Shown: piece by piece, positions 51,070 to 61,462 of the stretch | How the letters are laid out: every line of letters begins with the position of its first letter | Numbering within the stretch: the first letter of the stretch is position 1 | Source of the DNA: Antedon mediterranea | Taxonomy: Eukaryota; Echinodermata; Crinoidea; Comatulida; Antedonidae | NCBI RefSeq assembly: GCF_964355755.1 | Contig: NC_092672.1 | Location: forward strand, 19,466,501-19,530,500 | Direction of reading: 5' to 3' | DNA length: 64,000 bases | Notes under the pieces: generated by a model | Databases searched by the model: none | What the model was told of the DNA's origin: nothing | Seen by the model: the letters and a program-made list of their open reading frames with translations, nothing else | Program-made: the position numbers and the translations under genes

Positions 51070-51729
51070 AATAACATTTCATCCGTAGGTCCATATGTAT
51101 ATTGGTAATAACATTTCATCCGTAGGTCCTATGTATATTGGTAATAACATTTCATCCGTAGGTCCTATGTATATTGGTAATAACATTTCATCCGTAGGTC
51201 CTATGTATATTGGTAATAACATTTCATCCGTAGGTCCTATGTATATTGGTAATAACATTTCATCCGTAGGTCCTATGTATATTGGTAATAACATTTCATC
51301 CGTAGGTCCTATGTATATTGGTAATAACATTTCATCCGTAGGTCCTATGTATATTGGTAATAACATTTCATCCGTAGGTCCTATGTATATTGGTAATAAC
51401 ATTTCATCCGTAGGTCCTATGTATATTGGTAATAACATTTCATCCGTAGGTCCTATGTATATTGGTAATAACATTTCATCCGTAGGTCCTATGTATATTG
51501 GTAATAACATTTCATCCGTAGGTCCTATGTATATTGGTAATAACATTTCATCCGTAGGTCCTATGTATATTGGTAATAACATTTCATCTGTAGGTCCTAT
51601 GTATATTGGTAATAACATTTCATCCGTAGGTCCTATGTATATTGGTAATAACATTTCATCCGTAGGTCCTATGTATATTGGTAATAACATTTCATCCGTA
51701 GGTCCTATGTATATTGGTAATAACATTTC
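51070..51729. repeat. 36-bp minisatellite, about 18 units
   Basis: Unit AATAACATTTCATCCGTAGG then TCCTATGTATATTGGT. The first unit has one extra base; the rest are 36 bp and identical except for a single C-to-T near 51589. As 36 is divisible by 3 and the unit lacks stops in two frames, both strands stay open with 12-residue periods; this is not evidence for a protein. Confidence 0.95.
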
Positions 51730-52613
51730 TTGATTTTGCGTCTGATTTTATTAGAAAATTATAGTTTTATAGCCAATTTATAGCCGCCTCATGTCGTATT
51801 ATTGTGTACAGCGAATGCGCCGAAGCGTGACTGACAATACGAGATGCCGTTACCGCCAGTTGAATAATACAATAACAAAGCTATAAAACCTACGACATTA
51901 ACAGTTTATACAATAATTTAAATATAGTTTACAATAAATTATATAATAAAATACATAACATATAAAGAAAACCCAAGTATAAACTAAAATATTTACAGAT
52001 ATGTGTTTAAAAATGTACAAATAAAAATGGCCTTCCATAAAATAAAGTGCGCCCTCACTCGTCATTCTTTTATTGGACTTTTATGGATTTTGTTAGTTAT
52101 TGCCAATTCTCCCTTTTTTTAAGACGTGACGTAATACATACAAATAAAGTTTGTTGGTGGAGAGTAGTCCTACAATGATAATTATTATTGGACATTTTAT
52201 ACACAAAAGCATCTCATAAACGATCGGTTAACCTCCACGGCCTCAAAGTTCTCACTTGGGACGAGAAAGTAAAGCCCAGAACAAAATTTTTATATGCATT
52301 TATTTTAAATATTGTTAGAACACAGTAGTTTAATATGTTGACTAATTCAAATGCTTATAAATAACGTTTTAAACTTAAAGATATATTGTCCCCAAAAGTG
52401 AAGATGGAAATTAATTAATTAATTAAATGTAAAATAATAACACAGTTTCCGTCAGACATCTTCGAACTTATATAAAGAATCTTCGGGGCAGGATTACATT
52501 TTCTAAAACACGAAATTGTTCATACGATACGGATGCCAAAAATAGACAATTCAAAGAAACTCAAATAAAACTAACAATCACAAGGATAACCAATGAGAAA
52601 ATATTTCAGACGG
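51730..52613. other. No gene seen; one solo MITE end
   Basis: TTAA then AGATATATTGTCCCC at 52375-52393 matches the terminal repeat of the MITE at 55943-56262. No right end was found. The rest is unassigned. Confidence 0.45.
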
Positions 52614-53782
52614 TTTTATTGTAAATTCAGTGATTTCAAATTTTAACAGCACACCACATGCAACAGCTATACTAAATAGTAGTACTAATTATTGTCAGTA
52701 TTTTCATTTCTATTGTAAATAAATAGTCAACAGGTACCTCTTAGAATCAGGCTTCTGAGTCATGTCAGGCATACATTCTACTCATTCACTCTTTATCAAA
52801 ATTAGGGATTTTTAAAATGCCTTTCTTAATTTCCATCATATATATTCATTTATGACTGACAATTTCATTCTTATAGTTTCATTCTACTGTAAAACAATAA
52901 TAGTCTCTTTTTCATTACATTCAGCCTCTTACATTAACATTCAAATTAATTCAGAATAAATACATTTGGATGATGAAGCCTAAAATAATACAGAATAACT
53001 AAAATACAAATATATTTTTATTTTCATTATGCATTACTTATTATACTCCATTTTATAGGTATAAAACATACAGTGCTATAGTTTATAGTCAAACAGAAAT
53101 AAAACTTTGTTTAATTTGGTTGCCAGCGCAATGTAGTCGCTACGCAAGTGAGTTGACCAATAACAAGCAACAGTTCGTATAATCCATCACATCGTGATTG
53201 GTCAATTTGCTTGATTTAATTTACACAAAAATTGGATAGACTACAGACAATGGACAGACTAAATGTTGGGACAAACAAACTTATACATGCAATAATTACT
53301 CAGTAATCACCTCTGTAGTCCCATGGGTACTTTTTTACATAGCTATTGATTACAGTGCCTTAAAATATTCTTTAAATAATAATTGTGTAAATGAATTTGA
53401 CCAGGACCTTACCATGCCAATCCATATCAATACTTTGAGTTACAATTGTAGATAATATATTGATATTCATTTGTAGCTACAAGGCTTCATTATCTTAAGA
53501 TTATTAGAGTATGCGTAACAGCAGTTGATCATGCGCACTGTTTATATTTTATGTGGTGTAGTAGGTACAGGGGTAGTCCTATGCTACAGCAGTATATCAT
53601 AATTACTGTTTATATTTTATGTGGTGTAGTAGGTACAGGGGTAGGGGTTCCTATACTACAGCATTATGGTCATAATCACTGTTTATATTTTATGTGGTGT
53701 AGTAGGTACAGGGGTAGTCCTATGCTACAGCAGTATGATCATAATCACTATAGGGCTGGAAGTCATTCAAATATATAGGGTT

Positions 53783-53886
53783 GTAATTGTATTAAACTAC
53801 TGTGGAGTAGGGAATAGGGCAAAACATCTGACCAATTACTCAACTCCCTGACGCAAAGCTACTCCACAGTAGTTTAATACAATTAC
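53783..53886. repeat. 28-bp perfect inverted repeat
   Basis: Arms at 53783-53810 and 53859-53886 are exact reverse complements (GTAATTGTATTAAACTACTG, then TGGAGTAG). The loop is 48 bases. A related single copy is at 17470-17510. Confidence 0.9.
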
Positions 53887-54054
53887 GCTGCGTACTTGGG
53901 CTCGAATCTAACCACTAGCCATCAGCGCAAGCGGTCAGAGGTATGAACGGCAGGCTAGTGATCTGGAGGTCGTGGGTTCGTCTCCCACCCAAGAACTTTT
54001 TTCGCAAGTATTCTCAAATGTACTTAGTATGAAGTACAAATGACGTCAGAGTTG
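53838..54054 (+). mobile_element. tRNA-like insertion with possible 22-bp target duplication
   Basis: An A-box-like CAGCGCAAGCGG (53933-53944) and a B-box-like GGTTCGTCTCC (53975-53985) lie 30 bp apart, normal for a tRNA head. GGGCAAAACATCTGA-CAAT flanks the segment at about 53817 and 54055 with two mismatches. Upstream, CTTGGGCTCGAA...CCACTAGCC is a partial reversed copy of the GGCTAGTG...CCCAAG head, so the element is partly a foldback. Neither copy A nor copy B has it at the matching place. Confidence 0.6.
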
Positions 54055-54540
54055 GGCAAAACATCTGAACAATCATTCAAATATACCAAATTCTATATTG
54101 TGTGGTGTCTGGTACAGGGGTATGGCTACATCAGTATGGTCATACTCGCTTAGTGCTTATAGTATGTGACCTGATTTTAGTGAAGGTGACAAAGTCACAT
54201 TCCTCAAATATGTATCATGTTCAAATAGACTTTAATACCATATAACCATAACATCTTTATTATTTTGTCTGTTTTTGTTATTGCATGCATCCATACATAT
54301 GGGGAATAGAAAGTGACCGCAATTAGGGCGAGGCGCCTGGGGGTAATGAGGTATCAAACTGACTGATTGTACTGTGAAGTTTTAAACTATAATTGTAACA
54401 GGTATTCTGTACTTACTAGTATAAGATATGTTTTTATTCAACTGTGATATTTTATGTAAAGGTTGTCATTTTGTTTTTTGTTTTATTATTAACAAAAATG
54501 TGCATTTCTCTAACATGTTTATTTTTTAAATGTTAAATAG

Positions 54541-54639
54541 AATGGCGATACAGCATTGCATGTGGGTGCAGGATATGGTCATGTCGATGTCTGCCAAATG
54601 TTGGTAGACATGGCAGCAGCAGTGGACCAACAAAATCAT
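54541..54639 (+). CDS. ANK gene, ankyrin-repeat exon in duplication C (33 codons)
   Basis: The acceptor TTAAATAG ends at 54540 and the donor is GTAAGT at 54640. It encodes NGDTALHVGAGYGHVDVC, then QMLVDMAAAVDQQNH, one full ANK repeat with NGDTALH at the start. It is closer to the ANK consensus than its twin at 49925 (Val rather than Trp at residue 8, Gly rather than Arg at 11). The phase 0-0 ends let it follow the twin directly in a transcript. The good donor means a further exon is expected downstream, but none was recognised in the last 9 kb. Confidence 0.83.
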
Positions 54640-55807
54640 GTAAGTCATAAATTAATTTTTGCATTGAGAACCATTCAGGATCAGAATCCTAAATTTTATT
54701 CATTTTAGTTTAAAATGCTTGTTCCTCAAACAGAATAGCACAAAATGTAGCCTAAGAATGTAATTATTTTATTATGGTATAGAGGCTACTTGTTAATACC
54801 TTCATATTTTTTTCTTATTTGAAATTTTTATTAAATTGTCTAACTATTCTACATCTTGAATTTAACATATTTTTACCATCAAGATTGTGCAGACAAGTCA
54901 ACATTAACAAAAAAAATAAACAAGTTTAAAATGCTATTTTTTGGGCTATTAAAAAGCTGCAGTTAATCTAGCAATCATTTGGTGGATTACTGTAATTTAG
55001 TTATTCTCTATTAAATAAATGTCATGAAAACTATAGCGCTTAGATTGCTTAGTGCTTGAAGTTGCTTGTTGGTATGACAACTACAACTAATGCAGATCCT
55101 GCATTGTATCTGTCTCAGAATATTCTTGTTTAATCAATCTTTTTTAAACTTTTTTAATCATTACATTAGTAATGCTCATTTTAATACACGATTAAAATAT
55201 TATTGAATGCATTTCATGCATTTCTCATTTGTTTCATGCTGCACAATTTTGATGTGTCAGGCACGTGTCTGATGGTAATGGTATCTTGGACCTTGTGTGA
55301 ATGGATAAAAGGCAAACAACTTTGGGGAATACATTTTTGTTATACTGATGTTGTCACAAAAGTTTGTAGTTTTTCTGATTTCAGGATATGTTATTTGTAA
55401 AGTAATGGCATAAAATTTAAACTGAATTCAAATTGAATCAAATATTAAACTTCTTCTTCTACTAAAATGTAGAGTAGACATTACTCTATACATTGATATA
55501 AAGAATTAAATGTTTGAACAAGAAAAACTGTACTTTTAGCTATTTTTTTATCATACCCTACCTAAAATTGTTTAATAATCTAGAACTCAGTGTTTTGTTA
55601 ACTTGTGTTCGTACATATTCATAGCTATAAACATGTGCATAACGATGCTTAAATTAAACAGAGTTATAGGCCTACCTATTATATATTATATATGAGAATT
55701 TTATATAAATCATACTGTAAATTATAGAAACAGTGCTCATATTCGGAACATAATCTCATAATAGCTCATTGGCGAAAGTTCCATACTTTTTAGTTGTATG
55801 AAATAAT
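54640..55807 (+). other. Intron after the copy-C ANK exon
   Basis: Matches the intron after the copy-B exon to about 55205. No further exon recognised. Confidence 0.5.
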
Positions 55808-55878
55808 GTCTCTGGCGGGATTCGAACATGCAACCTCTCGCTTACAGAGCGAGTATCATACCACTAGACCACAGAGCC
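55808..55878 (-). pseudogene. tRNA-Pro-like pseudogene or SINE head
   Basis: Minus strand, 71 nt. The acceptor GGCTCTG pairs with CAGAGAC at six of seven positions. The D arm GGTCTAGTGGTATGAT resembles animal tRNA-Pro, and the anticodon stem CTCGC/GCGAG is perfect. The loop TCTGTAA places TGT in the anticodon position and C at position 33, where U is nearly invariant. The T stem has two mismatches. A and B boxes are close to consensus. It therefore looks tRNA-derived but not functional. Confidence 0.65.
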
Positions 55879-55942
55879 ATATATGTTATTTTCACAGATT
55901 TTCTCTCATACAACAAATGATATGGACATGTTCATTATTTAA

Positions 55943-56262
55943 AGATGTATTGTCCCCCTGAACAATTTTTTTTTACATTTTTTTGTTGATTATGCCATTT
56001 TAATATCATATAATAGTTATCAACTTTGACCAAAACTTGGATTGGAAAAAAAAATTATTTACCTGAAAAAACTGTAATTTAAAGCAAACAAGTCAAATTG
56101 CCTGCCAGCCAATGGATTTTTGGTTTGGTGTCATTGTAGTGAAAACATGATTTTTTCTTCGTTTTTTTCTACGCAATTGATTAACTTGATTAAAACTACA
56201 AATAACCTATGAAAGTCTGATGTAATTATTCTTCATTTTTTCACGTGGGGGACAATACATCT
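55943..56262. mobile_element. TTAA-flanked MITE, family B (320 bp)
   Basis: Perfect 16-bp terminal inverted repeats AGATGTATTGTCCCCC and GGGGGACAATACATCT, flanked by TTAA at 55939-55942 and 56263-56266. The interior is AT-rich and non-coding. Confidence 0.9.
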
Positions 56263-56832
56263 TTAAAAAAACATAACCTAATGTCCTTGTTCTACATGGA
56301 ACCCCCGCAGTTTAAACGCGGACAAAACCACAGAAGAATAGCTTCTCTTTGTTGAGCTATACTTGCTCACTTTATTTCTATCCATCCGTTCATCCGGTAA
56401 ACTAAAATAAAAACAAACAGAGAAACAATTGACACGGCGCCGTGAAGCAAGTCTCTAACGTATACTACGGCTTATCATACATAATTCGCCGTTAACATGG
56501 TCATACTATCATCATTATGTCTATCGTTTCTCCTTCATCTAAATGTTCAAGCAGTATAATTGTTATAATGTTTTTTTATTGAGAATTGTCCTATAATTTC
56601 ACACATAAATTAATTATTCCCTCAGATTTGAAATCAAAATAAAATGTACATTGACTTAGTAATGTATTTAATAATTGCCCTGATTCAATACACAACTATT
56701 AACTTAGATTGTATACTGGCTTTTTCTTTTATCCAAATGTAATATGAAAAACATAAGCACTCATTTTGAGGACTTGTGATGAGTTGAAAAACAAATAACA
56801 ACATTATCAAGTTAAAGTTCAATACAATTTTT
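56263..56832. other. No gene seen
   Basis: AT-rich with a short CpG-containing patch at 56430-56480; nothing recognised. Confidence 0.35.
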
Positions 56833-56937
56833 AGTCCCGTGGACGCGACTCTATAGTTCACTATGTAGGTTGGTCGGTCTGTCGGTCTGTCTGTCGGTCC
56901 GTCGGTCCGGTATCACTATGCGTTTTAGCACGCGACT
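56833..56937 (-). mobile_element. (GTCY)n element, short form
   Basis: AGTCCCGTGGACGCGACT (56833-56850), CTATAGTTCACTATG, a GTCG/GTCT/GTCC array at about 56872-56909, GGTATCACTATGCG and the closing CACGCGACT (56929-56937). These are the same ends as 2376-3148 without the 600-bp core. Confidence 0.65.
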
Positions 56938-59900
56938 TATGGATGTTGGCCTTGTTTTCGTAATAGTCAAATGAATACAAAACAGAAAATATATGTAAGT
57001 TACACAATTTGTTTAAAAAGTAGCATGAAAACATATAAAATAAAATGTGATTAAAGGTAATGACCATTACAGGAACCAGAACTTAAAATAAATAAATAAA
57101 ATCAACAGAAATATAGAAAATAGCATATTATTTTCATCAGAAAAATTATTATATAAAAGTTTTTCTAATTAGAAACAATGGTTAAATGAAGACTATTCCA
57201 CTTATATTTGAGGTAAAACATAAGTTTTTGTTTAAAATAATTGCCAAACTCTGCAATCCTCCAAAAAACATAGCAAACCTCATTTAAACAACAAAAAAGT
57301 GATTGAATAAGTTGTGTACAACTCACTTGGTTTGTCAATTAAAATGTAAATATATTTTTGTTAAATACTTAAATTTGTGGTTAAGCATCATTTTTGGGTT
57401 TAAAAAATAATTTCTAAACCTTCACTCTCGAATTAGAGGGGGCGTAATGACCAGCCCAAACAATGTTACAGTACTGTATAAGTAAAACATTTTACTTTAA
57501 TTTCTTTAGAATACTAATAAATTTAGATATTTTATTCGATAAAAATTGTTGGCAGCCAATAATCCAATTAAAAGACCAAGGAATGCTTCACTTATTAATT
57601 TCCATTACAAAAATATAACAATTGTTGTGTGCAAGTTTATATCTAATACAATTAGTTTTAGCCGTATTAATTAATAATTGGTTTGTAGTGAACCATTCAC
57701 TAACTTACTTAACTCTAAATTTAAAAAGTTTAACAATACATCAATATTGAAATAAAGTTGTATATAGCGAAACAACTTGAAAATATCATGGATAACAACA
57801 TCAAAAGTTTTTGATAAATCTAGAAAAGTACTTAATGAAATTAATTGTTTTTAAATGCAGTATTAACAGAATCAGTGAGTTCAAGAAAAGCATGACAAGT
57901 GGTATGGTATGCATACATTTTTCAATATTTTTTTTTTAAATGGTTAAAATTAAGATTGGTATATATTAAAATATAAAGTACTGTATATCCGTTTTGAAAT
58001 ACAAGATTAACTTAAAATTTTAATATGATTAGGTAAATAACCCATCATGAATGATTAATTAATGCCGTGTGTGAGATGGCTTATAATTAAGGAGCAACCT
58101 TTTTAAGAATCATGCTCTGAACCTTTACTAGAATTCAAATTACTAATTATATTAAGCACTTCTGTTTCAGATATAAATGAGAGGCTTTATGGGAGGTAGT
58201 AATTAAGAGATTAGGTCTTTGGTATTTTTAGGTTAGAATTACAGAGTTTTACACATTTTTTAAAAATAATGTAATTACATTCTGGCTAATTAGGTTTGTA
58301 TCATAAAAATATTCATCATTAATTTTTTTAACATGAGGTGTATCTTTACTTTTTTAACCGGGATTAATTACAGAATGTATTACTTCTCATTTGTTATATG
58401 TTACATTTAATCTGATTGAATTTAGTTTTGTAGCATTTTTTTCTTTGAAATTTTACAGAGTGCAGTAATATTGTTGCTATACTTTTTATATCTTGAGATA
58501 TTTGAACATTTATGAATTTGTTAAAGTTTATGCTTAACTGTATAGTTTAGACGAATCAGTTTGAGAAAGATCAAAGCAAAATGCCCCTATATCTCTATAT
58601 GTGCCAAAAGGGTAAAAACCCCTTAATGCAGGCTACCGTTAGACCACCTCTGGGCCTAGTAAAATTGCAGTACTATTACCGTCACGGTCGTACTGTAAGC
58701 CTGATCTGTGTGAAGAGTCCACGATATAAGGCCTGCTTACGCAGCGAAGCATTGATAAATTTGGGACATTGTACTTGATTGAGAAAGACTGTGGCAATTA
58801 TTTTAGGTCAAATTATTAGATTATATCAATATATATTTGTTTAGGTTAAATAATACAATGGAAGAATACGGGCAATAATAATAAAAATATAACAGATGTT
58901 GGTCCAAAGATTATTTAACTTGCTGTAACGTACGTAAGCCTATAGGCCCTAGTAAGCATAGTTCTAGCGGGAATATCCTCTGGTGTGCGCGCCTGGTGCT
59001 AGCTTTTAACAGCTTCTGATAATTAAATTCGCGTCTATTTGTAGGCTTGTTTCTGTATAATGGCCATCACGATCGGGCAGTTAGTAGCACGGAGTGGTGA
59101 TGGGCAAAAATATAGGTTTTATGCATCATAATAAAAACCAATAAAACTAAACGACAGACACACCAAACCACATCAGTAAACATGTGCGCGCATGGCATGT
59201 TTTAGACTTGCCCCAAGTCTGTATTATCTTTTTTTTTTATTTATTTGTTTTTATTTCGACCGCGATTTTTGTCTGAAAATACAGACTTGTGAAACACGTA
59301 TAGAAATCGATTTGCAGACCGCAAACAAACGATAAGAATGACGTATGTTATCATACCGTATTGGCTATATGGGGCGGGCGGTATGTAAATATGGATTTCG
59401 AATCAACCAATGATCATTGTGTTTCAAAATGAAAGAGATCGAGTATGTACGATCGAGACTGTTGAAATATAAAATAGTAATGCCAAGTTGTTTTGTTTAT
59501 TAATTGTTTAGTCCTTGGCCTAGGCCTCTTTCGTAGGTCCTACTGAACTCGCACGTATGACCTGCCAAATAAAACGCCAATGAAGTAGGCCTACATACCA
59601 CCGTCACACAACAGGGCTACACCACCACCACACAGAACAGGACTGGGTCTGGGTGGGAATTAGATCAAAATTATCTCCGCGTAATAAATGATCCATTCAA
59701 TGTTTGATTTGCGGAGAAGCTAGCCTATCATATATATCAAGACGAGTTTTCATGTTTCAAAGATCCCATCAAATGTTTACCAGACTACTAGGCATATGAA
59801 ATAATTTCTAGCCTTCAGAACTTTCATAAATGTACCCAAGTACACATTATCTAAACGTGACATAGCGCATGCGCATCATCTTAGTTGTTGAGTCTTTGAA

Positions 59901-61462
59901 ATTCTGAAATATGAATATTTAAACGGTGTACACGAGAGAGTCGCCAATCGCATGCAGCTGAAACTAGTCAACCGGATAATCGTATGCACCAAGAATTCTT
60001 GGTGTCAAACCACGTGACTTGTGCGTGTTTCCCCAGACGGAGTATCCAAAATCAAGTAGTATACGTATGAAACGCCATATGTGCCAAAATATTTATCTTT
60101 TAACTAATATTAAGACAAAACTCCGTCTGGAACCCAGACTAGGCATGTTTCGTCGGCAGTACCCTCCATTTTTTTTTCTAAAAAAGTGCGACCTCTATTT
60201 TATGAAGACAGTAATCTTTAAATATTGCGCCTTTTCACTGTGGCCTTTCACACAGAAAATGGTAAAATAACGGCAATAATACCGGCAATAATACCGGCTT
60301 GCTTATTGGGATATTGCCGCAATTCTATGTGAAAAGGGCTTAATTCAGTCTGAATGGTCAGGAACATCAACCATAATCAATTATTTTTTAAATAGGTAAA
60401 TGATCAGAGATGTCTGAATTGTAATACCCGATAAAATATCAAAATTGGTAGGCCTATTGTTTGTTTAAAAATAATCAATAAGTTCTGCATTAGTTTTTGT
60501 GGGAAAAAAGTACAATAGTTGATAAGATGATATAGAACAATTATTAAATAGATTATGCTTATTAAATTTGATTAAAACAATTAATTTATAATAACCGCAA
60601 ATTTCTCTATGTTATTAGATTTCAGTTGACTTGTAAATAAAGCCACTTATAGAATTCTTTTTTGTTTAATGATTTATAAAAAGCGAATCTCATATAGTTC
60701 TTTTGTCAATAATAACTCTGGTTATATTTTGTAATAAAAAAAATCAATAATTGTGTTCTGAAATGTTCATAACAGTTTTATTAAATACATTATGCGTATG
60801 ACAAAGGTGGTGATTTGTTTAGAATTTCTGAATCATAAACTATCAATTGTATATTGTACCTACCTACTGTAAGTCATGACCAACATAGTATGTTTAAAGA
60901 TTACCATTTTTAATCATTTTCCTTCATTAAATGCTTTTTCTGGATGTCGGCAGCCGGCATAAAAGTTTGTTGCCTTCATAGCCTTAGCTTTTCGAATTAC
61001 AATGGATCTCTGCGGCTGCGCCTATAAATGATAATGTGTCTTAGGCATACTGTAGATCTTCACCTTGATTTTTCCAGTTCAGTGTGCATTTTTCAATCAA
61101 AATATTATTTAAGCCAAGATCAGTTTTAAATATGTCCTTTACAAGTTGCATTCGATCTTTTCCTTGATGTTACCAAATCTTAGGCTGTAGCATCTAGAAT
61201 GCCTTTCAACTCGTAGCAATTCAGCTTCCATGTAGCTATTGTATCCTGATCCTGTTTAGATTTGATGTTTCACACATTCATGTCAAACTACCCGTTGTAG
61301 CTTTAAATTTATCCTTAATTTTTACTTTGAAGTTCCATAACATTTCTGTTTAGCAATGCTTGTTAGCCTTGCTTTAGTGATGCTCTTTCCTTGTCAATCC
61401 TAGTATTTATCAGCTGCTAAGCTACCCATTTCACCACTCAATACATTCATTCAACATTTTTG
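56938..61462. other. 4.5 kb without a recognised gene
   Basis: AT-rich to about 58900, then CpG-containing to about 60150. It includes GCGCATGCGC (59867-59876, a perfect NRF1-type word), an 18-bp palindrome CACCAAGAATTCTTGGTG (59987-60004), and 11-bp inverted arms CCAGACGGAGT / ACTCCGTCTGG (60033-60043 and 60120-60130). No exon was recognised; a promoter is possible but unproven. Confidence 0.4.

Larger units (their letters stand above)
52614..54260. repeat. Segmental duplication copy C
   Basis: Begins at GGTTTTATTGTAAATTCAG, corresponding to 47409 in copy B, and stays very close to B (same unique words, few indels). It contains about three minisatellite units (53517-53750) and then a tRNA-like inverted-repeat insertion. 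It runs on through the ANK exon at 54541. Confidence 0.87.
6834..54639 (+). other. Predicted ankyrin-repeat gene (span of recognised exons)
   Basis: Five open exons share strand, style and phase: 6834-6884, 7662-7736, 14766-14864, 49925-50023 and 54541-54639. Each is bounded by AG and GT splice dinucleotides. Joined, they give 141 in-frame codons with no stop: a short N-terminal segment, a degenerate first repeat and three full 33-residue ANK repeats. Every junction is phase 0. ANK repeats are protein-binding scaffolds, usually cytosolic, so the partner cannot be read from them. No kinase, death, TPR or membrane domain was found, so the family is unassigned. Two decayed ANK exons lie between the third and fourth open exons. 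The last exon ends in a donor, so the 3' end is probably beyond the window or in exons I did not recognise. The exon links are inferred; the 35-kb gap between exons three and four is the weakest link. Confidence 0.7.

Noticed and set aside
51079-51733. Long open frames of over 210 codons on both strands
   Set aside because: They result from a stop-free 36-bp minisatellite whose length is a multiple of three; there is no codon-level constraint and no splice context.
55808-55878. Functional tRNA gene
   Set aside because: C at position 33, anticodon not matching the tRNA-Pro-like body, and T-stem mismatches.
58581-58778. 65-codon frame with Arg/Lys-rich segments
   Set aside because: No recognised domain, no splice support and no repetition elsewhere; chance cannot be excluded.
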